The notes: generated by a model from the letters alone, not told the origin. 35,727 bases of DNA from Chitinophagaceae bacterium (GCA_947379895.1 CANCPA010000024.1:1-35727), one strand, 5' to 3'; shown: positions 1 to 8,845, numbered from the stretch's first letter. Numbers and translations: made by a program.

Positions 1-521
1 AAAACGAAAAACCTATAACGTAATACCAAAAACGTAAAACCTATTACTTAAACCCTACACCTTCTATCTCAAACCATTTACTAAAACCGAGATTTCCAAC
101 ATTACTAAGCTCTAAAGCAACTTAGCAGAGCTATTAACCGACATATCCATGCTAAAAAGCAACGTTGCAGAGCTAATTAACAACATTGACAACATAATTA
201 ACAACATTGACAGCTTAATATTTATCCTTCAGACATTAAATAACAACATTTTGTAGCTAATGCTCATCATTGAATCGCTAATTTGTATCATCTTGTCACT
301 TATTAGCGGCAAAGGCGCATTCGATAACAACTTTGACGGGTTCGAAAGAAACTATGATGCCTTCAATAACAACCTTGATGCCTTCAATAAAGGCATTGAG
401 GTGTTCAACTGAAACATTGAGGTATTCAATAGTAAAGTAGGTGCTTTTAATAGAAACCCTTGACCCTTAATAGAAACTTTGATGCCTTCAATTGAAACAT
501 TGATGCGTTTATTTAAAACAT
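1..521. repeat. 21-nt period degenerate tandem array 1
   Basis: From about position 100 to 521 the sequence can be cut into consecutive 21-nt units. Unit starts fall at 184, 205, 226, 247 and so on, with a single one-base slip near 440-460. The clearest units begin cattgatgccttcaata. Positions 1-100 fit the same period less clearly, so the array probably starts outside the window. Units are very divergent, but their length holds. The plus-strand frame reading attgatgccttcaat gives seven-residue units such as IDSLIFI, LQTLNNN, YDAFNNN and LDAFNKG, with hydrophobics at positions 1 and 4, but it contains several stops. I see no intact gene here. Confidence 0.85.
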
Positions 522-623
522 GCATAGTCTCAATTTAAAAAATGCTAAACCAAAAAGAAAAGTGATTAGATTGTCAATAAATCATTTTAATTATTCTATT
601 TCATTTAATGGTGAAATAAAAAA

Positions 624-804
624 GATAAATAGTATTTCAGCGTTCACTGAATCAAGCAGAGTATTCAAGTGGCAACCTTTATCTAGTAAATTCAATTTGC
701 AGTTCAATAATTTAAGACTCCTAACTTATTAATGGGAATTAATTTTATTTGCTCTTGTACAAAGAGTAATATAATCGGCATTTTAGTAGAGTGTTTGAAA
801 ATTT
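624..804. repeat. Conserved ~182-bp block, copy 1
   Basis: This stretch is clearly similar to 8663-8845, with shared runs such as acaaagagtaatataatcgg and cctttatctag. Both copies follow a 21-nt array and precede a beta-helix gene. Small indels between the copies break every reading frame, so it looks like non-coding leader or duplication remnant rather than a gene. Confidence 0.8.
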
Positions 805-1162
805 AAAACAAATTATACCACTTTTTTTAAAGTCGATTGATTTACCAAAGAAGGTTTTCAAATGTATTATTGTTGTTAAATCAAGGTTTCAAATAAAATT
901 GGATTAGAAAGTGAGTAGTTATGAAATTTAAAGGGTAAACAATGGAATATACATTTTCTAAAGTTCCGAATCAGACAACATTCTTTAATAAATTACTTAA
1001 GGAATCACTTTTTATAGATTTTAAACCTAAAATAGTTAGTACTTTACTAGGGTAGAATCTTCATTGAGTGTTAATTAAAACGTTGTTATCATTTATCAAG
1101 ATTAAATTTTTGATAAATGATAACAGAAAAAACAACGATTAATTAACTAAACAATCAGCTAC
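805..1162. other. Gene-free stretch before the first beta-helix gene
   Basis: This AT-rich stretch holds no open frame that I trust. The only clear structure is the inverted repeat at 1085-1124. It presumably holds the promoter of the 1163 gene, but I could not place a convincing TAnnTTTG box. Confidence 0.5.
1085..1124. promoter_or_regulatory. Perfect 15-bp inverted repeat in the leader of the beta-helix gene
   Basis: The left arm gttatcatttatcaa (1085-1099) and right arm ttgataaatgataac (1110-1124) are exact reverse complements around a 10-nt loop. It ends 38 bases before the 1163 start codon. No T-run follows on the plus strand, so it is not a normal terminator for that strand. It could be an operator for a dimeric regulator or a 5' UTR hairpin. 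Confidence 0.6.
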
Positions 1163-4100
1163 ATGAAAAAGAATTTTCTCACCTATCTAATTTTGACATT
1201 TGTCTTAACGAGTGCATTCCATCCTTTGAATGCCAAGGCTAGTATTCAAGCTATTTATTTTGTTGATCCTTTAAATGGTAATGATGTAAATAATGGTACG
1301 AGCATCTCAACTGCATTTAAAACTATTGACAAGGCAAGACAAGTTGTAAGAACCATCAATAGTAGTATGACCGGCGATATATTTGTATATCTACGTGGAG
1401 GAACCTATACACTTTCGAGTACCATAACATTTGATGAATTCGATTCAGGAACTAATGGATTCAATATTATTTATCAGGCTTTTAGCAATGAAACCCCAAT
1501 TGTAAGTAGTGATGAAAGAGTAACAGGTTGGACTCTTTATGATGCAGCCAAGAACATTTATAAGGGTACTGCTTCAACTAGTTTTGATACTAGGCAATTA
1601 TATGTAAATGGTTTTCGTGCCATACGTGCTAGAAGTGGTGGAGGGCTGAATAATAGTTCCTTCGATTCTCTCGGTCATAAAACAACTGATATAGGTATAT
1701 TAAGTTGGAAAAATATTAACAACCTTGAAATGGTGTACAATGAAAAATGGACAAATTCGCGATGTGGTGTTAGTGCTGTTAGCCTTGATGATCCAGATAC
1801 ACTCCGAATCACCCTTAAGCAACCCGGTTGGAGATATTGTAGTAATAGGGGATTGACCTCTTGTACTAATCCTTGGTATTATGAAAATGCATACGAATTA
1901 TTAGATAGTGAAGGCGAATGGTATTTGGATAAGTCAGGGGCTATCAATGGCACAGCCAATACATTTTATTACAAACCCTATTCATCCGAAGATATGAATA
2001 CTGCAACAGTAGTTGCACCAAAATTAGAAAAACTAATAACTATTCAGGGCAGTAAATTTAGTTCCTTAGTCCATAATATTCAATTTGTTGGACTCAACTG
2101 TCAGTTTACAACTTGGGTAAGACCTAATGGTACTAGTGGGCATTCTGATGTTCAAAATAATGCGTTATTACAAACTGTTGCGAATACTTATACAGTAGAT
2201 GGCGCGGCAATCACTTTGAAAAATGCTAACAACATTCTTTTTGAAAGATGTGCTTTTTCCAAATTAGGTTGTGTTGGCATCAATGTATTTACTGGTTGCA
2301 AGAATAATTTAGTACAAGGATGTACATTTTCTGATATTTCAGGAAATGGATTACAATTTGGAGATTATAATGGTTGGAGTACTTCTACAAGTCCAAATTA
2401 TATCTTAACCAATAATGATACTGCCATTTTGAGAAATAATGATGTAAGGAACTGTTTTTTTGATAAATGTGGTGTGGAGTATCGCTCTTCTACTGCGATT
2501 GGTGCAGTATTTCCTCAAAATATGGATATAGTCAATAATGAAATTGGTAATATGCCTTATGGAGGTACTCATTTAGGTTGGGGTTGGACAAATTACAGTA
2601 CTTCTAACATGAAAAATAATACTGTAAAACATAACTATTACCATAACGTCTTAGCAGAATTAGATGATTGTGCAGGCATGTATTTCTTAGGACCAAATGG
2701 TTCTAGTTCAGAAGTATCTCCTGTGGATAGCAATTTTGTAAGAACATCGCATGATCATGCACTATATTTTGATAACGGTTCAAGTTGGTACACTGGAAAT
2801 AATAATGTTTTTGACGATATAGTATCTGTCAACATCAACATTTCTTCTGCCGATAAGCATGATATTCATATTAGTAATACTTATGCCGATGATAATACCT
2901 ATTGGAACAATGGCACAAATTGTACAGTAAATCCAATTAATGTAGTCTCTAACGGTAATTGGCCATTAACTGCTAAAAATGTAATTGCGGATGCAGGTCT
3001 AACTAATAACTATAAAGATATTAGAGGCAGTTATTATGTAAATGAACATTTTAATAATACCATATTGGGTGCAGCGCCGGATAATTGGGTTCCAAATAGA
3101 TCGGGTGGTACAGTTTCGGCAGTTGATGTATTGATTAATGGAGATAAGAGTATTAAGTTAACGAAGACAATTACTTCGAATAATCTCAATATCACTAAAA
3201 ACTTCTTGCCTGTAAGTGGATACGTTTATGTACGTTATAAGGTGAAAACAGATGAAACTACAAGTTGGAAAAATGCAGCATATCTATATGACAGGAGTGG
3301 TGTACCTGTCACATGTATGATATTTAATGCAGGAAATATTCAATTGTACAAAGGACCCGGATTGTACACTACCATACAGTCTTTTACAGCGAACACTTGG
3401 TATGATATTAAGATTGCCCTAAATACCGCGAGCAAAAAACTTGATGTGTATATAAATGACACCCTAAAGCTTACTCAAGATACATTCAGAAACCGTGTTT
3501 CTGATATCGCTTCTGTACAGTTCGCCATAGGAAGTGGAAATACAGGCACCTTTTATTATGATAATGTAAAAGTATTTGCAGACCAAAATTTTGTAAATGA
3601 AAGTTTCGACAGTACTAAAATGGGGACTATTCCTTATGGATGGAAAGCAAATAATGCAGGAGTTGTTGGAGTGGATACAATTTCAGGAATTAAGTGTGTA
3701 AAGGTTTATAAATCAAATTCCTCAGGGTATTTAAATGCTACAAAAACTGTTGCACCAATGAGCGGTAAAGTATTTGTATGTGCCAAAATAAGAACTGAGG
3801 CTACTACCGATTGGAAAGGAATGCCTACTGTAATGGATAGGACAGGAACTGTTGCCGCAAGTGTCATTTTTAAAGATGGTAACATTCAATTATATTATGG
3901 AAGTGGCAGTTATACAATGATTCAACCTTTTACAGCAGGCAATTGGTACAGAATTATGTTAGTTATGAATACAGAGACAAATAAATTGGATGTATATGTG
4001 GATAGTGTATTAAAGGTATCTCAAGCCAATTTCAGAAATCCTGTAAAAGATATCAGTCAGGTTCAATTTGGTATCGGGGCAACCTTTACAGGTACACTTT

Positions 4101-4444
4101 ATTATGATGATGTTCAAATTTTCATCGACAATGTGACTGTGGTTAATACTTCGGTTAATAGCGAAAGAAATCAACTTAACATTACACCTGAAAACTTCGT
4201 ACAGAATAAATTTGTAGCGTATCCAAATCCATTCACTAACAATATTACAATTTTGCACAGTGTTGCAGGTGCTAATGATATCGTTAATATTTATTCCTTA
4301 CAAGGTGCTTTGATAGGGTCACAAAAGATTGTTCCTAATTCAAGTCAAAGCTATTTTAATACAAGTAAGTTGGCAAAAGGGCAGTATGTAATAAAATATA
4401 TTGGAGCTGTTCAACAACAGACTATTTTGGTGAATAAATTTTAA
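1163..4444 (+). CDS. Secreted right-handed beta-helix protein with type IX sorting domain
   Basis: This 1093-residue protein starts with a signal peptide (cleavage likely after the NAKA near residue 25). A DUF1565-like start of a parallel beta-helix follows (YFVDPLNGNDVNNG, then AFKTIDKARQVVR), and the helix runs to about residue 620. Two tandem ~185-residue beta-rich repeats (about 625-809 and 810-1000) each contain GNIQLY, W-Y and DVY elements and resemble laminin-G or carbohydrate-binding sandwiches. The C-terminal ~80 residues are a Por secretion tail (YPNPF, KGQYVIKY), so it should cross the outer membrane by the type IX system. Beta-helix proteins of this build are often polysaccharide lyases or hydrolases, but no catalytic site is evident and the substrate is unknown. 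It is paralogous to 9296-12904 but lacks that protein's extra Fn3-like domain. Confidence 0.85.
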   Translation: MKKNFLTYLILTFVLTSAFHPLNAKASIQAIYFVDPLNGNDVNNGTSISTAFKTIDKARQVVRTINSSMTGDIFVYLRGGTYTLSSTITFDEFDSGTNGFNIIYQAFSNETPIVSSDERVTGWTLYDAAKNIYKGTASTSFDTRQLYVNGFRAIRARSGGGLNNSSFDSLGHKTTDIGILSWKNINNLEMVYNEKWTNSRCGVSAVSLDDPDTLRITLKQPGWRYCSNRGLTSCTNPWYYENAYELLDSEGEWYLDKSGAINGTANTFYYKPYSSEDMNTATVVAPKLEKLITIQGSKFSSLVHNIQFVGLNCQFTTWVRPNGTSGHSDVQNNALLQTVANTYTVDGAAITLKNANNILFERCAFSKLGCVGINVFTGCKNNLVQGCTFSDISGNGLQFGDYNGWSTSTSPNYILTNNDTAILRNNDVRNCFFDKCGVEYRSSTAIGAVFPQNMDIVNNEIGNMPYGGTHLGWGWTNYSTSNMKNNTVKHNYYHNVLAELDDCAGMYFLGPNGSSSEVSPVDSNFVRTSHDHALYFDNGSSWYTGNNNVFDDIVSVNINISSADKHDIHISNTYADDNTYWNNGTNCTVNPINVVSNGNWPLTAKNVIADAGLTNNYKDIRGSYYVNEHFNNTILGAAPDNWVPNRSGGTVSAVDVLINGDKSIKLTKTITSNNLNITKNFLPVSGYVYVRYKVKTDETTSWKNAAYLYDRSGVPVTCMIFNAGNIQLYKGPGLYTTIQSFTANTWYDIKIALNTASKKLDVYINDTLKLTQDTFRNRVSDIASVQFAIGSGNTGTFYYDNVKVFADQNFVNESFDSTKMGTIPYGWKANNAGVVGVDTISGIKCVKVYKSNSSGYLNATKTVAPMSGKVFVCAKIRTEATTDWKGMPTVMDRTGTVAASVIFKDGNIQLYYGSGSYTMIQPFTAGNWYRIMLVMNTETNKLDVYVDSVLKVSQANFRNPVKDISQVQFGIGATFTGTLYYDDVQIFIDNVTVVNTSVNSERNQLNITPENFVQNKFVAYPNPFTNNITILHSVAGANDIVNIYSLQGALIGSQKIVPNSSQSYFNTSKLAKGQYVIKYIGAVQQQTILVNKF

Positions 4445-4446
4445 TA

Positions 4447-5163
4447 ATGAAAATAACTTTAAAGAAGATTAATGAATTTAAAATTGAGGGTTCAATAATA
4501 GCATGGCAGGAAACCTGCCATGCTATTTTATTCTTTCTGCTGTTTGTCTGTGTTCCTTATTTAAGCGTTGCCTCCAATATTGAAAAATCAATCATCATAA
4601 AAGTAAAACCGATATCTCTTACTAAAGAACAAGTGGCCGCAGTAAGAAAGGAACTTTTAAAAAAAGAAAGTGCTTATGATGAAAAGGATTCTATGATAAA
4701 CTCACCATTTAGCAGTCCGGGTTATCATACTACCTTAAAAGGAGGGCGAATACATTCTACTTTAGCCTCTTTAGGTTATGCTTTAAATTTGTTAGATGCA
4801 AATCAAGACAATTTCACTAACAGAGCCATCAAAATAATTGAAAAGGTGATTAGTCTTCAAGACACCAATAGAATAAGTAAAACATTCGGGATTTGGCCTT
4901 GGTATTTAGAAGAACCGTTGGATAAAATGAATCCCCCAGACCAAAATTGGGCAGACTTTTGCGGAACTAAGTTATTAGAAATTGTCATTAATCACGGTCA
5001 AAGATTGCCTCCCACCACTTCAAAAAAAATGGAGACTGCAATTATCAATGCAGCCAAAGAAATAGAGAAAAGGGATGTAAAGCCTTCCTATACAAATATT
5101 GCCTTGATGGGTACTTTTGTAACATTAATGGCAGGAGAAGTTTATGAAATACCTGAAAATTAA
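4447..5163 (+). CDS. N-terminal part of a frameshifted secreted lyase-like protein
   Basis: This frame begins two bases after the previous stop and ends at a TAA at 5161-5163. A long N-terminus leads into a hydrophobic signal-like segment (ILFFLLFVCVPYLSVAS), then an alpha-helical region with WPWYLEEP and WADFCG, as in (alpha/alpha) toroid proteins of the heparinase/lyase type. The sequence continues naturally in the +1 frame: skipping one T at the stop gives PEN-KKYATERLDRF, joining this frame to the one ending at 6274. It therefore looks like the first third of one ~600-residue protein. A strong terminator-like hairpin lies inside the first codons (4497-4535), so the 4447 start is uncertain, and no ATG follows it before the signal segment. 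The family is unrecognised beyond this resemblance. Confidence 0.65.
   Translation: MKITLKKINEFKIEGSIIAWQETCHAILFFLLFVCVPYLSVASNIEKSIIIKVKPISLTKEQVAAVRKELLKKESAYDEKDSMINSPFSSPGYHTTLKGGRIHSTLASLGYALNLLDANQDNFTNRAIKIIEKVISLQDTNRISKTFGIWPWYLEEPLDKMNPPDQNWADFCGTKLLEIVINHGQRLPPTTSKKMETAIINAAKEIEKRDVKPSYTNIALMGTFVTLMAGEVYEIPEN
4497..4535 (+). terminator. Intrinsic terminator after the first beta-helix gene
   Basis: The left arm aatagcatggcagg (4497-4510) pairs perfectly with cctgccatgctatt (4514-4527) around a 3-nt loop, and a T-rich tract follows. It lies 53 bases past the stop of the 1163-4444 gene and so fits its terminator. It also overlaps the start of the next reading frame, which is odd. 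Confidence 0.8.
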
Positions 5164-6274
5164 AAAATACGCTACAGAACGACTCGATAGATTTTATAAC
5201 TATACAAAGTCTGAGAATGGATTTACAGAATATAACAGCCCGACATACACAAAGGTTGCTGTAGATATACTCAATAAATTGCGTTACTATACTACTGATT
5301 CCATAGTATTAAAAAAGGTAAATGAGTTGTATGAAAAGGCATGGAGAGAGATAGCACTACATTATCATGTTCCAACACATCAATGGAGTGGGCCACATAG
5401 CAGGTGTTATAATACCTTATTGACAGATGATATTTCAAGATTCATTGATAATGCGAATGCAAAGACAGGCGATGTAAGGGTTTCATTAGATAATTATCGG
5501 TATCATGATAGTATTTCAGACGGTTTGAAATCCTTTTTTACAAATGTAAATTCAACCCGTTTAGTGGTCGATACTTTTAAAAAAAGTTATCCATCATTGA
5601 TAGGTACAACTTATATCACACCCAAATATGCTATAGGTTCTATAAATCAATCGGAAATGTGGAATCAAAGAAGGAATCTTGTTGCCTATTGGGGAAGTGG
5701 CAATAAAGTCGCAGCCTTACAATTGAGGTTTTTACATGATGGTTATGATTTTTCATCGGCTATTTTTAAAGGGGTGCAAGATGAAAATAGTATAGTCGGG
5801 GCAATTGGGTTTATCACAAATGGCGGCGATATTCATCCTAGTCTCGACAAAGTGAAAGGGGCTACAATTAAGGCAAAAGAACTAAAACTTCGATTTGAAT
5901 TTACAGGATATGGGGCATCATCTATTTTAGTAAAGAATAGTGACGATATAAGAGGGTATAGTGATGTTATTTTGAATGACGTATTCATTGCCCTTACCGT
6001 TCCTTATGCAGTTTTTGAAGATTTCAAAATTGAAAGAATATTTGGTTATGATAAAAGTAAGTCTTGGATAGACTTTGTATTCTATAAGGGAATGGAAAGG
6101 CTTTTTCAACTAGATAAAATTGAAAAGGCTGCTACTGCAATTGCTCTAACTATTTCCGACTATCCCATTAATAACTATCCCAAAATGGGCGTTTCAATCG
6201 AAGAAGGACTAATGCATGTAAAATGGGATAAATTATCTATAGAATCTCCTATTAAACCCTATAAAAATAAGTAG
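5144..6274 (+). CDS. C-terminal part of the frameshifted lyase-like protein
   Basis: This frame overlaps the upstream one by 20 bases, and its ATG at 5144 is probably not a real start; homologous sequence begins near 5165. Visible motifs are GFTEYNSPTYTKVAVDIL, WSGPHSRCYN (a Gly-Pro-His-Ser-Arg signature) and a C-terminal beta-sandwich-like part (RNLVAYWGSG, AIGFITNGGDIHP). Together with 4447-5163 this resembles a secreted two-domain polysaccharide lyase-like protein, with an alpha toroid followed by beta-sheets. There is no type IX sorting tail. Placement between two beta-helix proteins suggests a role in polysaccharide handling; that is inference. The gene may be a recent pseudogene, may use a +1 frameshift, or may carry a sequence error. 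Confidence 0.65.
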   Translation: MKYLKIKKYATERLDRFYNYTKSENGFTEYNSPTYTKVAVDILNKLRYYTTDSIVLKKVNELYEKAWREIALHYHVPTHQWSGPHSRCYNTLLTDDISRFIDNANAKTGDVRVSLDNYRYHDSISDGLKSFFTNVNSTRLVVDTFKKSYPSLIGTTYITPKYAIGSINQSEMWNQRRNLVAYWGSGNKVAALQLRFLHDGYDFSSAIFKGVQDENSIVGAIGFITNGGDIHPSLDKVKGATIKAKELKLRFEFTGYGASSILVKNSDDIRGYSDVILNDVFIALTVPYAVFEDFKIERIFGYDKSKSWIDFVFYKGMERLFQLDKIEKAATAIALTISDYPINNYPKMGVSIEEGLMHVKWDKLSIESPIKPYKNK

Positions 6275-6304
6275 TTAGTATGATTGTTCTATTGCGTAAT
6301 CTAG

Positions 6305-6588
6305 GTTAAACGACCCTAACCACTGTGGTCGTCATGTTGACCATAGGAGACATCTCATCGGAAATAGTCCACGTCATATTTAGAAAAATAAATTGAGCAA
6401 CTTTAATTTATCCAATAGGTCCTTTTTGATCAATTGAGAATCGTCTATTCGAATGGTTCAGCAGACATGCCTGAAATAAATGGGAATAAAGTGTTGTCAG
6501 TTTAAACGACCCTAACCACTGTGGTCGTCATGTCGACGATAGGAGACATCTCATCGAAAATAGTCAACGTCATATTTAGAAAAGTAAA
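6305..6588. repeat. Two direct copies of an ~88-bp intergenic repeat
   Basis: Copies at 6305-6392 and 6500-6588 share cgaccctaaccactgtggtc, then gtcatgttgaccataggaga and catctcatcg, with few mismatches. A third truncated relative (tgccgtaggcatctcatcgc) lies at 6680-6700. Within each copy cgacc and ggtcg can pair as a short hairpin. No coding frame is conserved. Confidence 0.8.
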
Positions 6589-6590
6589 TG

Positions 6591-6917
6591 CACTTATCAT
6601 TCATCACTCATAGTTCAGCACTCTCTCCCAATCCTAAAATCTCTAAATCCGAAAAATCCTAATTCAGACAATTTCTGTCATGCCGTAGGCATCTCATCGC
6701 AATAAACCCTTCAATTATAATTCCCTTACTATTTCAAAGCACTTATCATTCATCACTCATAGTTCATCACTCTCTCCCAATCCTAAAATCTTTAAATCCT
6801 ACAAATTCTAATTCAGGTACCCGCCTTTTGTGAAAAAATCACTCTAATCACAATTAATCACTCTAATCACAAATCAATCACTCTAATCATCATTAATCAC
6901 AAATAATCCTAATTCAG
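6591..6917. repeat. Direct repeats rich in atcactcta / cactcata words
   Basis: Two ~77-bp copies (6591-6667 and 6740-6816) share cacttatcattcatcactca and the end aattcag. A third section (6839-6917) repeats atcactctaatcac three times and ends in the same aatcctaattcag. Related words occur at 7320-7336 and 18604-18697, so this is a dispersed repeat family rather than a gene. Confidence 0.75.
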
Positions 6918-6935
6918 CCCCCCTCCTTCGCAACA

Positions 6936-7265
6936 CCCCTTCAGGGCAATGTCATTAAGTTAAGCAATTTCTTATTGAGTTAGCTACCAAATCCCGAAGG
7001 GATGAAATTATTATAACAAACAAAATCGACCTACTTTAAACCCCAAAGGGGTGACATTATTATCGTCCAATTTTCAATTATTCAATTAATTATACTGTCA
7101 TCCCTTCGGGATTTTGTGGTATATATTTGACAATTCTATAATCATTTCATCCCTTCGGGATTTTCGAATAAAATCATATTGTTACCCAAATATTCTACTC
7201 AACAATGATTTCGTTTTAAACGGAATCTGCCTTAAATTAATGACATTGCCCTTCAGGGGAAGGGG
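6936..7265. mobile_element. MITE-like element with terminal inverted repeats and four small hairpins
   Basis: The ends carry agggcaatgtcattaa (left, 6943-6958) and its reverse complement (right, 7236-7252), with the match extending to about 20 of 21 bases. Inside are four short hairpins: atcccgaagggat (6991-7003), accccaaaggggt (7040-7052) and atcccttcgggat twice (7100-7112, 7149-7161). There is no transposase, so it would be non-autonomous. The boundaries are approximate and I did not identify a clear target-site duplication. Confidence 0.65.
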
Positions 7266-7336
7266 CAAAAAAAATGACTGATAAAAGTCAACCATTTCTA
7301 TCAGTCAAAAACTCATCAATTATATCTCATAGTTCA

Positions 7337-8254
7337 TCACTCCTTTAGGCTCTCCATCTTAAAGTCTAAAGTATCAATCACTCCCTTATGAAAGGTATGT
7401 GTTATCTTTTGTGTTACGACTTTTGGACCAGAAACTTGAATGATTGCCGTACAAGGTTTTACCTTAATGATTGAATAATCTCCTAATAAATCACTTGTAT
7501 CAGCCTTCGAAGTGCCTATAATCTCCACTTTTATCCCTTCCAAGTCTGCTCCTGTAGTTTCCAAAGTAATTTTCCCTTGAAATCCTCCATGATGAACACC
7601 CAAATCAACTGTTTTGGCATTCAAATGAAACCCTGCAACGAAATTGGGATGCAATAATTGAAAAGTAGGTAATAATAATTCCATCATATCAATATTTCCA
7701 TGAATCAATTTGATGGTCGTATCAATATTATCGTTTGCCACTGTACCACTATTTACGATTGTTCCAACCAATCCAATCTGACCATTAAAATTGGTAGCCA
7801 AAGTGGAATATGCCCCAAGCTGTATAGCCGTAATTCCATAAGTTTTATAGACAATATCATCTAACAAGGGTGTAATAATCTTAACTATCTTCTTTACAAA
7901 ACCAAGAATTTCAGAATCCTTCATGTCTTCTATGTCACTCATACTATAAGACATCTTTGCCATCAAATCCTTGTCACCAATTTTGGTGGCATAGGCCTTT
8001 GTTGCACCACATAATATGACCCCTGTCATTGCAATTGACAATTTATCTGCTGCTTTTTGTTCAGTAATACCACCCGTCTCAATGACTTTCCCTTCAAAGA
8101 GAGTATCTAATGTGGTTAGATTAGTTCCCAAATCTTCAGCCTCATTGTTAAAAGGTATCAGATTTTTATAAATCAACACCTCGTCTATCAAATAGGTTTT
8201 TAATTTAGTAGCCCGTGTTTTCTCATCGTTTTGAGATTGTGTATATTTCATCAT
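7337..8254 (-). CDS. Unrecognised two-domain protein (helical N-terminus, carboxypeptidase-regulatory-like C-terminus)
   Basis: This 305-residue protein has no signal peptide. Residues 1-205 are mostly helical, with a long run of Lys, Asp and Ile/Leu helices (SDIEDMKDSEILGFVKKIVK). The last ~90 residues look like an Ig-like carboxypeptidase regulatory fold (GKITLETTGADLEGIKVEI, GDYSIIKVKP). I do not recognise the family. The ATG at 8252-8254 is preceded by AT-rich sequence. Upstream, in the same orientation, lies 21-nt array 2, whose frame is open for 100 codons toward this gene. Function is unknown. Confidence 0.75.
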   Translation of the reverse strand: MMKYTQSQNDEKTRATKLKTYLIDEVLIYKNLIPFNNEAEDLGTNLTTLDTLFEGKVIETGGITEQKAADKLSIAMTGVILCGATKAYATKIGDKDLMAKMSYSMSDIEDMKDSEILGFVKKIVKIITPLLDDIVYKTYGITAIQLGAYSTLATNFNGQIGLVGTIVNSGTVANDNIDTTIKLIHGNIDMMELLLPTFQLLHPNFVAGFHLNAKTVDLGVHHGGFQGKITLETTGADLEGIKVEIIGTSKADTSDLLGDYSIIKVKPCTAIIQVSGPKVVTQKITHTFHKGVIDTLDFKMESLKE

Positions 8255-8348
8255 TTTAATTTTAATTGTGTAATAATTTTGTTTAATTAATCTAATAATC
8301 CATCAATTTTAACCAGTTTTCTTCATTATCCTCCAATTTTGACCTCTT

Positions 8349-8601
8349 CCCAGTAACCTTGAGAGGCGTCCCAGATAGGTTTGTAGTCATTCCAGTTAAC
8401 TCGTGTAGCATTCCAACAAAGGTTAGGGGCGTCCCAGTAACCTTTGACTTCATTCCAGACGCTTTTAACCGCATTCCAGGAACTTTTAGGGGTTTCCTTG
8501 TTGCATTTTATTTGCATTCCAGTAACCTTGTGGGTCATTCCAGTAACGGTGTTAGGCAATCCAGCTACTTTGTGGGACATTCCAGAGCGTTTGTGGTGAA
8601 T
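8349..8601. repeat. 21-nt period degenerate tandem array 2
   Basis: There are twelve consecutive units: 8349, 8370, 8391 and so on to 8581, with one unit of 22. The consensus begins tccagtaaccttgtggg. On the minus strand one frame gives seven-residue units led by an aromatic pair (VWNEVKG, NWNDYKP, IWDASQG, YWEEVKI), and a second frame gives GMTHKVT-like units. Both strands are free of stops over long stretches, which is expected for a repeat lacking stop triplets and is not proof of coding. Confidence 0.9.
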
Positions 8602-8662
8602 TTTTTGAAGATAATAGTCTAACATCACAGACCTGTATTGCTAACCTTCAACTTCGTAAACT

Positions 8663-8845
8663 GATAAATAGTAGTACACAGTTCCCCGAATCACGTTCAG
8701 GGTTTCAACTTGAAACCTTTATCTAGCAAATTCAACTTGCTATTCAAAAAATTTAAGACTGCTAACTTATTCGTGGGGATTATTGTTATTTGCTCTTATA
8801 CAAAGAGTAATATAATCGGCATTTTAGTAAGTGTTTGGAAAATTT
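8663..8845. repeat. Conserved ~182-bp block, copy 2
   Basis: This is the second copy of the block at 624-804. It again follows a 21-nt array and precedes a beta-helix gene by about 450 bases. It shares acaaagagtaatataatcgg and the flanks cctttatctag and gtgtttg. Confidence 0.8.

Noticed and set aside
1-521. CRISPR array
   Set aside because: Units are contiguous and divergent, with no alternation of identical repeats and unique spacers, and no cas genes are near.
520-732. 70-codon plus-strand frame after array 1
   Set aside because: It starts inside an array unit and runs through the 182-bp block, whose second copy at 8663 has indels that destroy the frame.
8292-8628. Overlapping open frames in both directions over array 2
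   Set aside because: They are open because the 21-nt unit lacks stop triplets; three frames are open at once and none has a ribosome site or family match.
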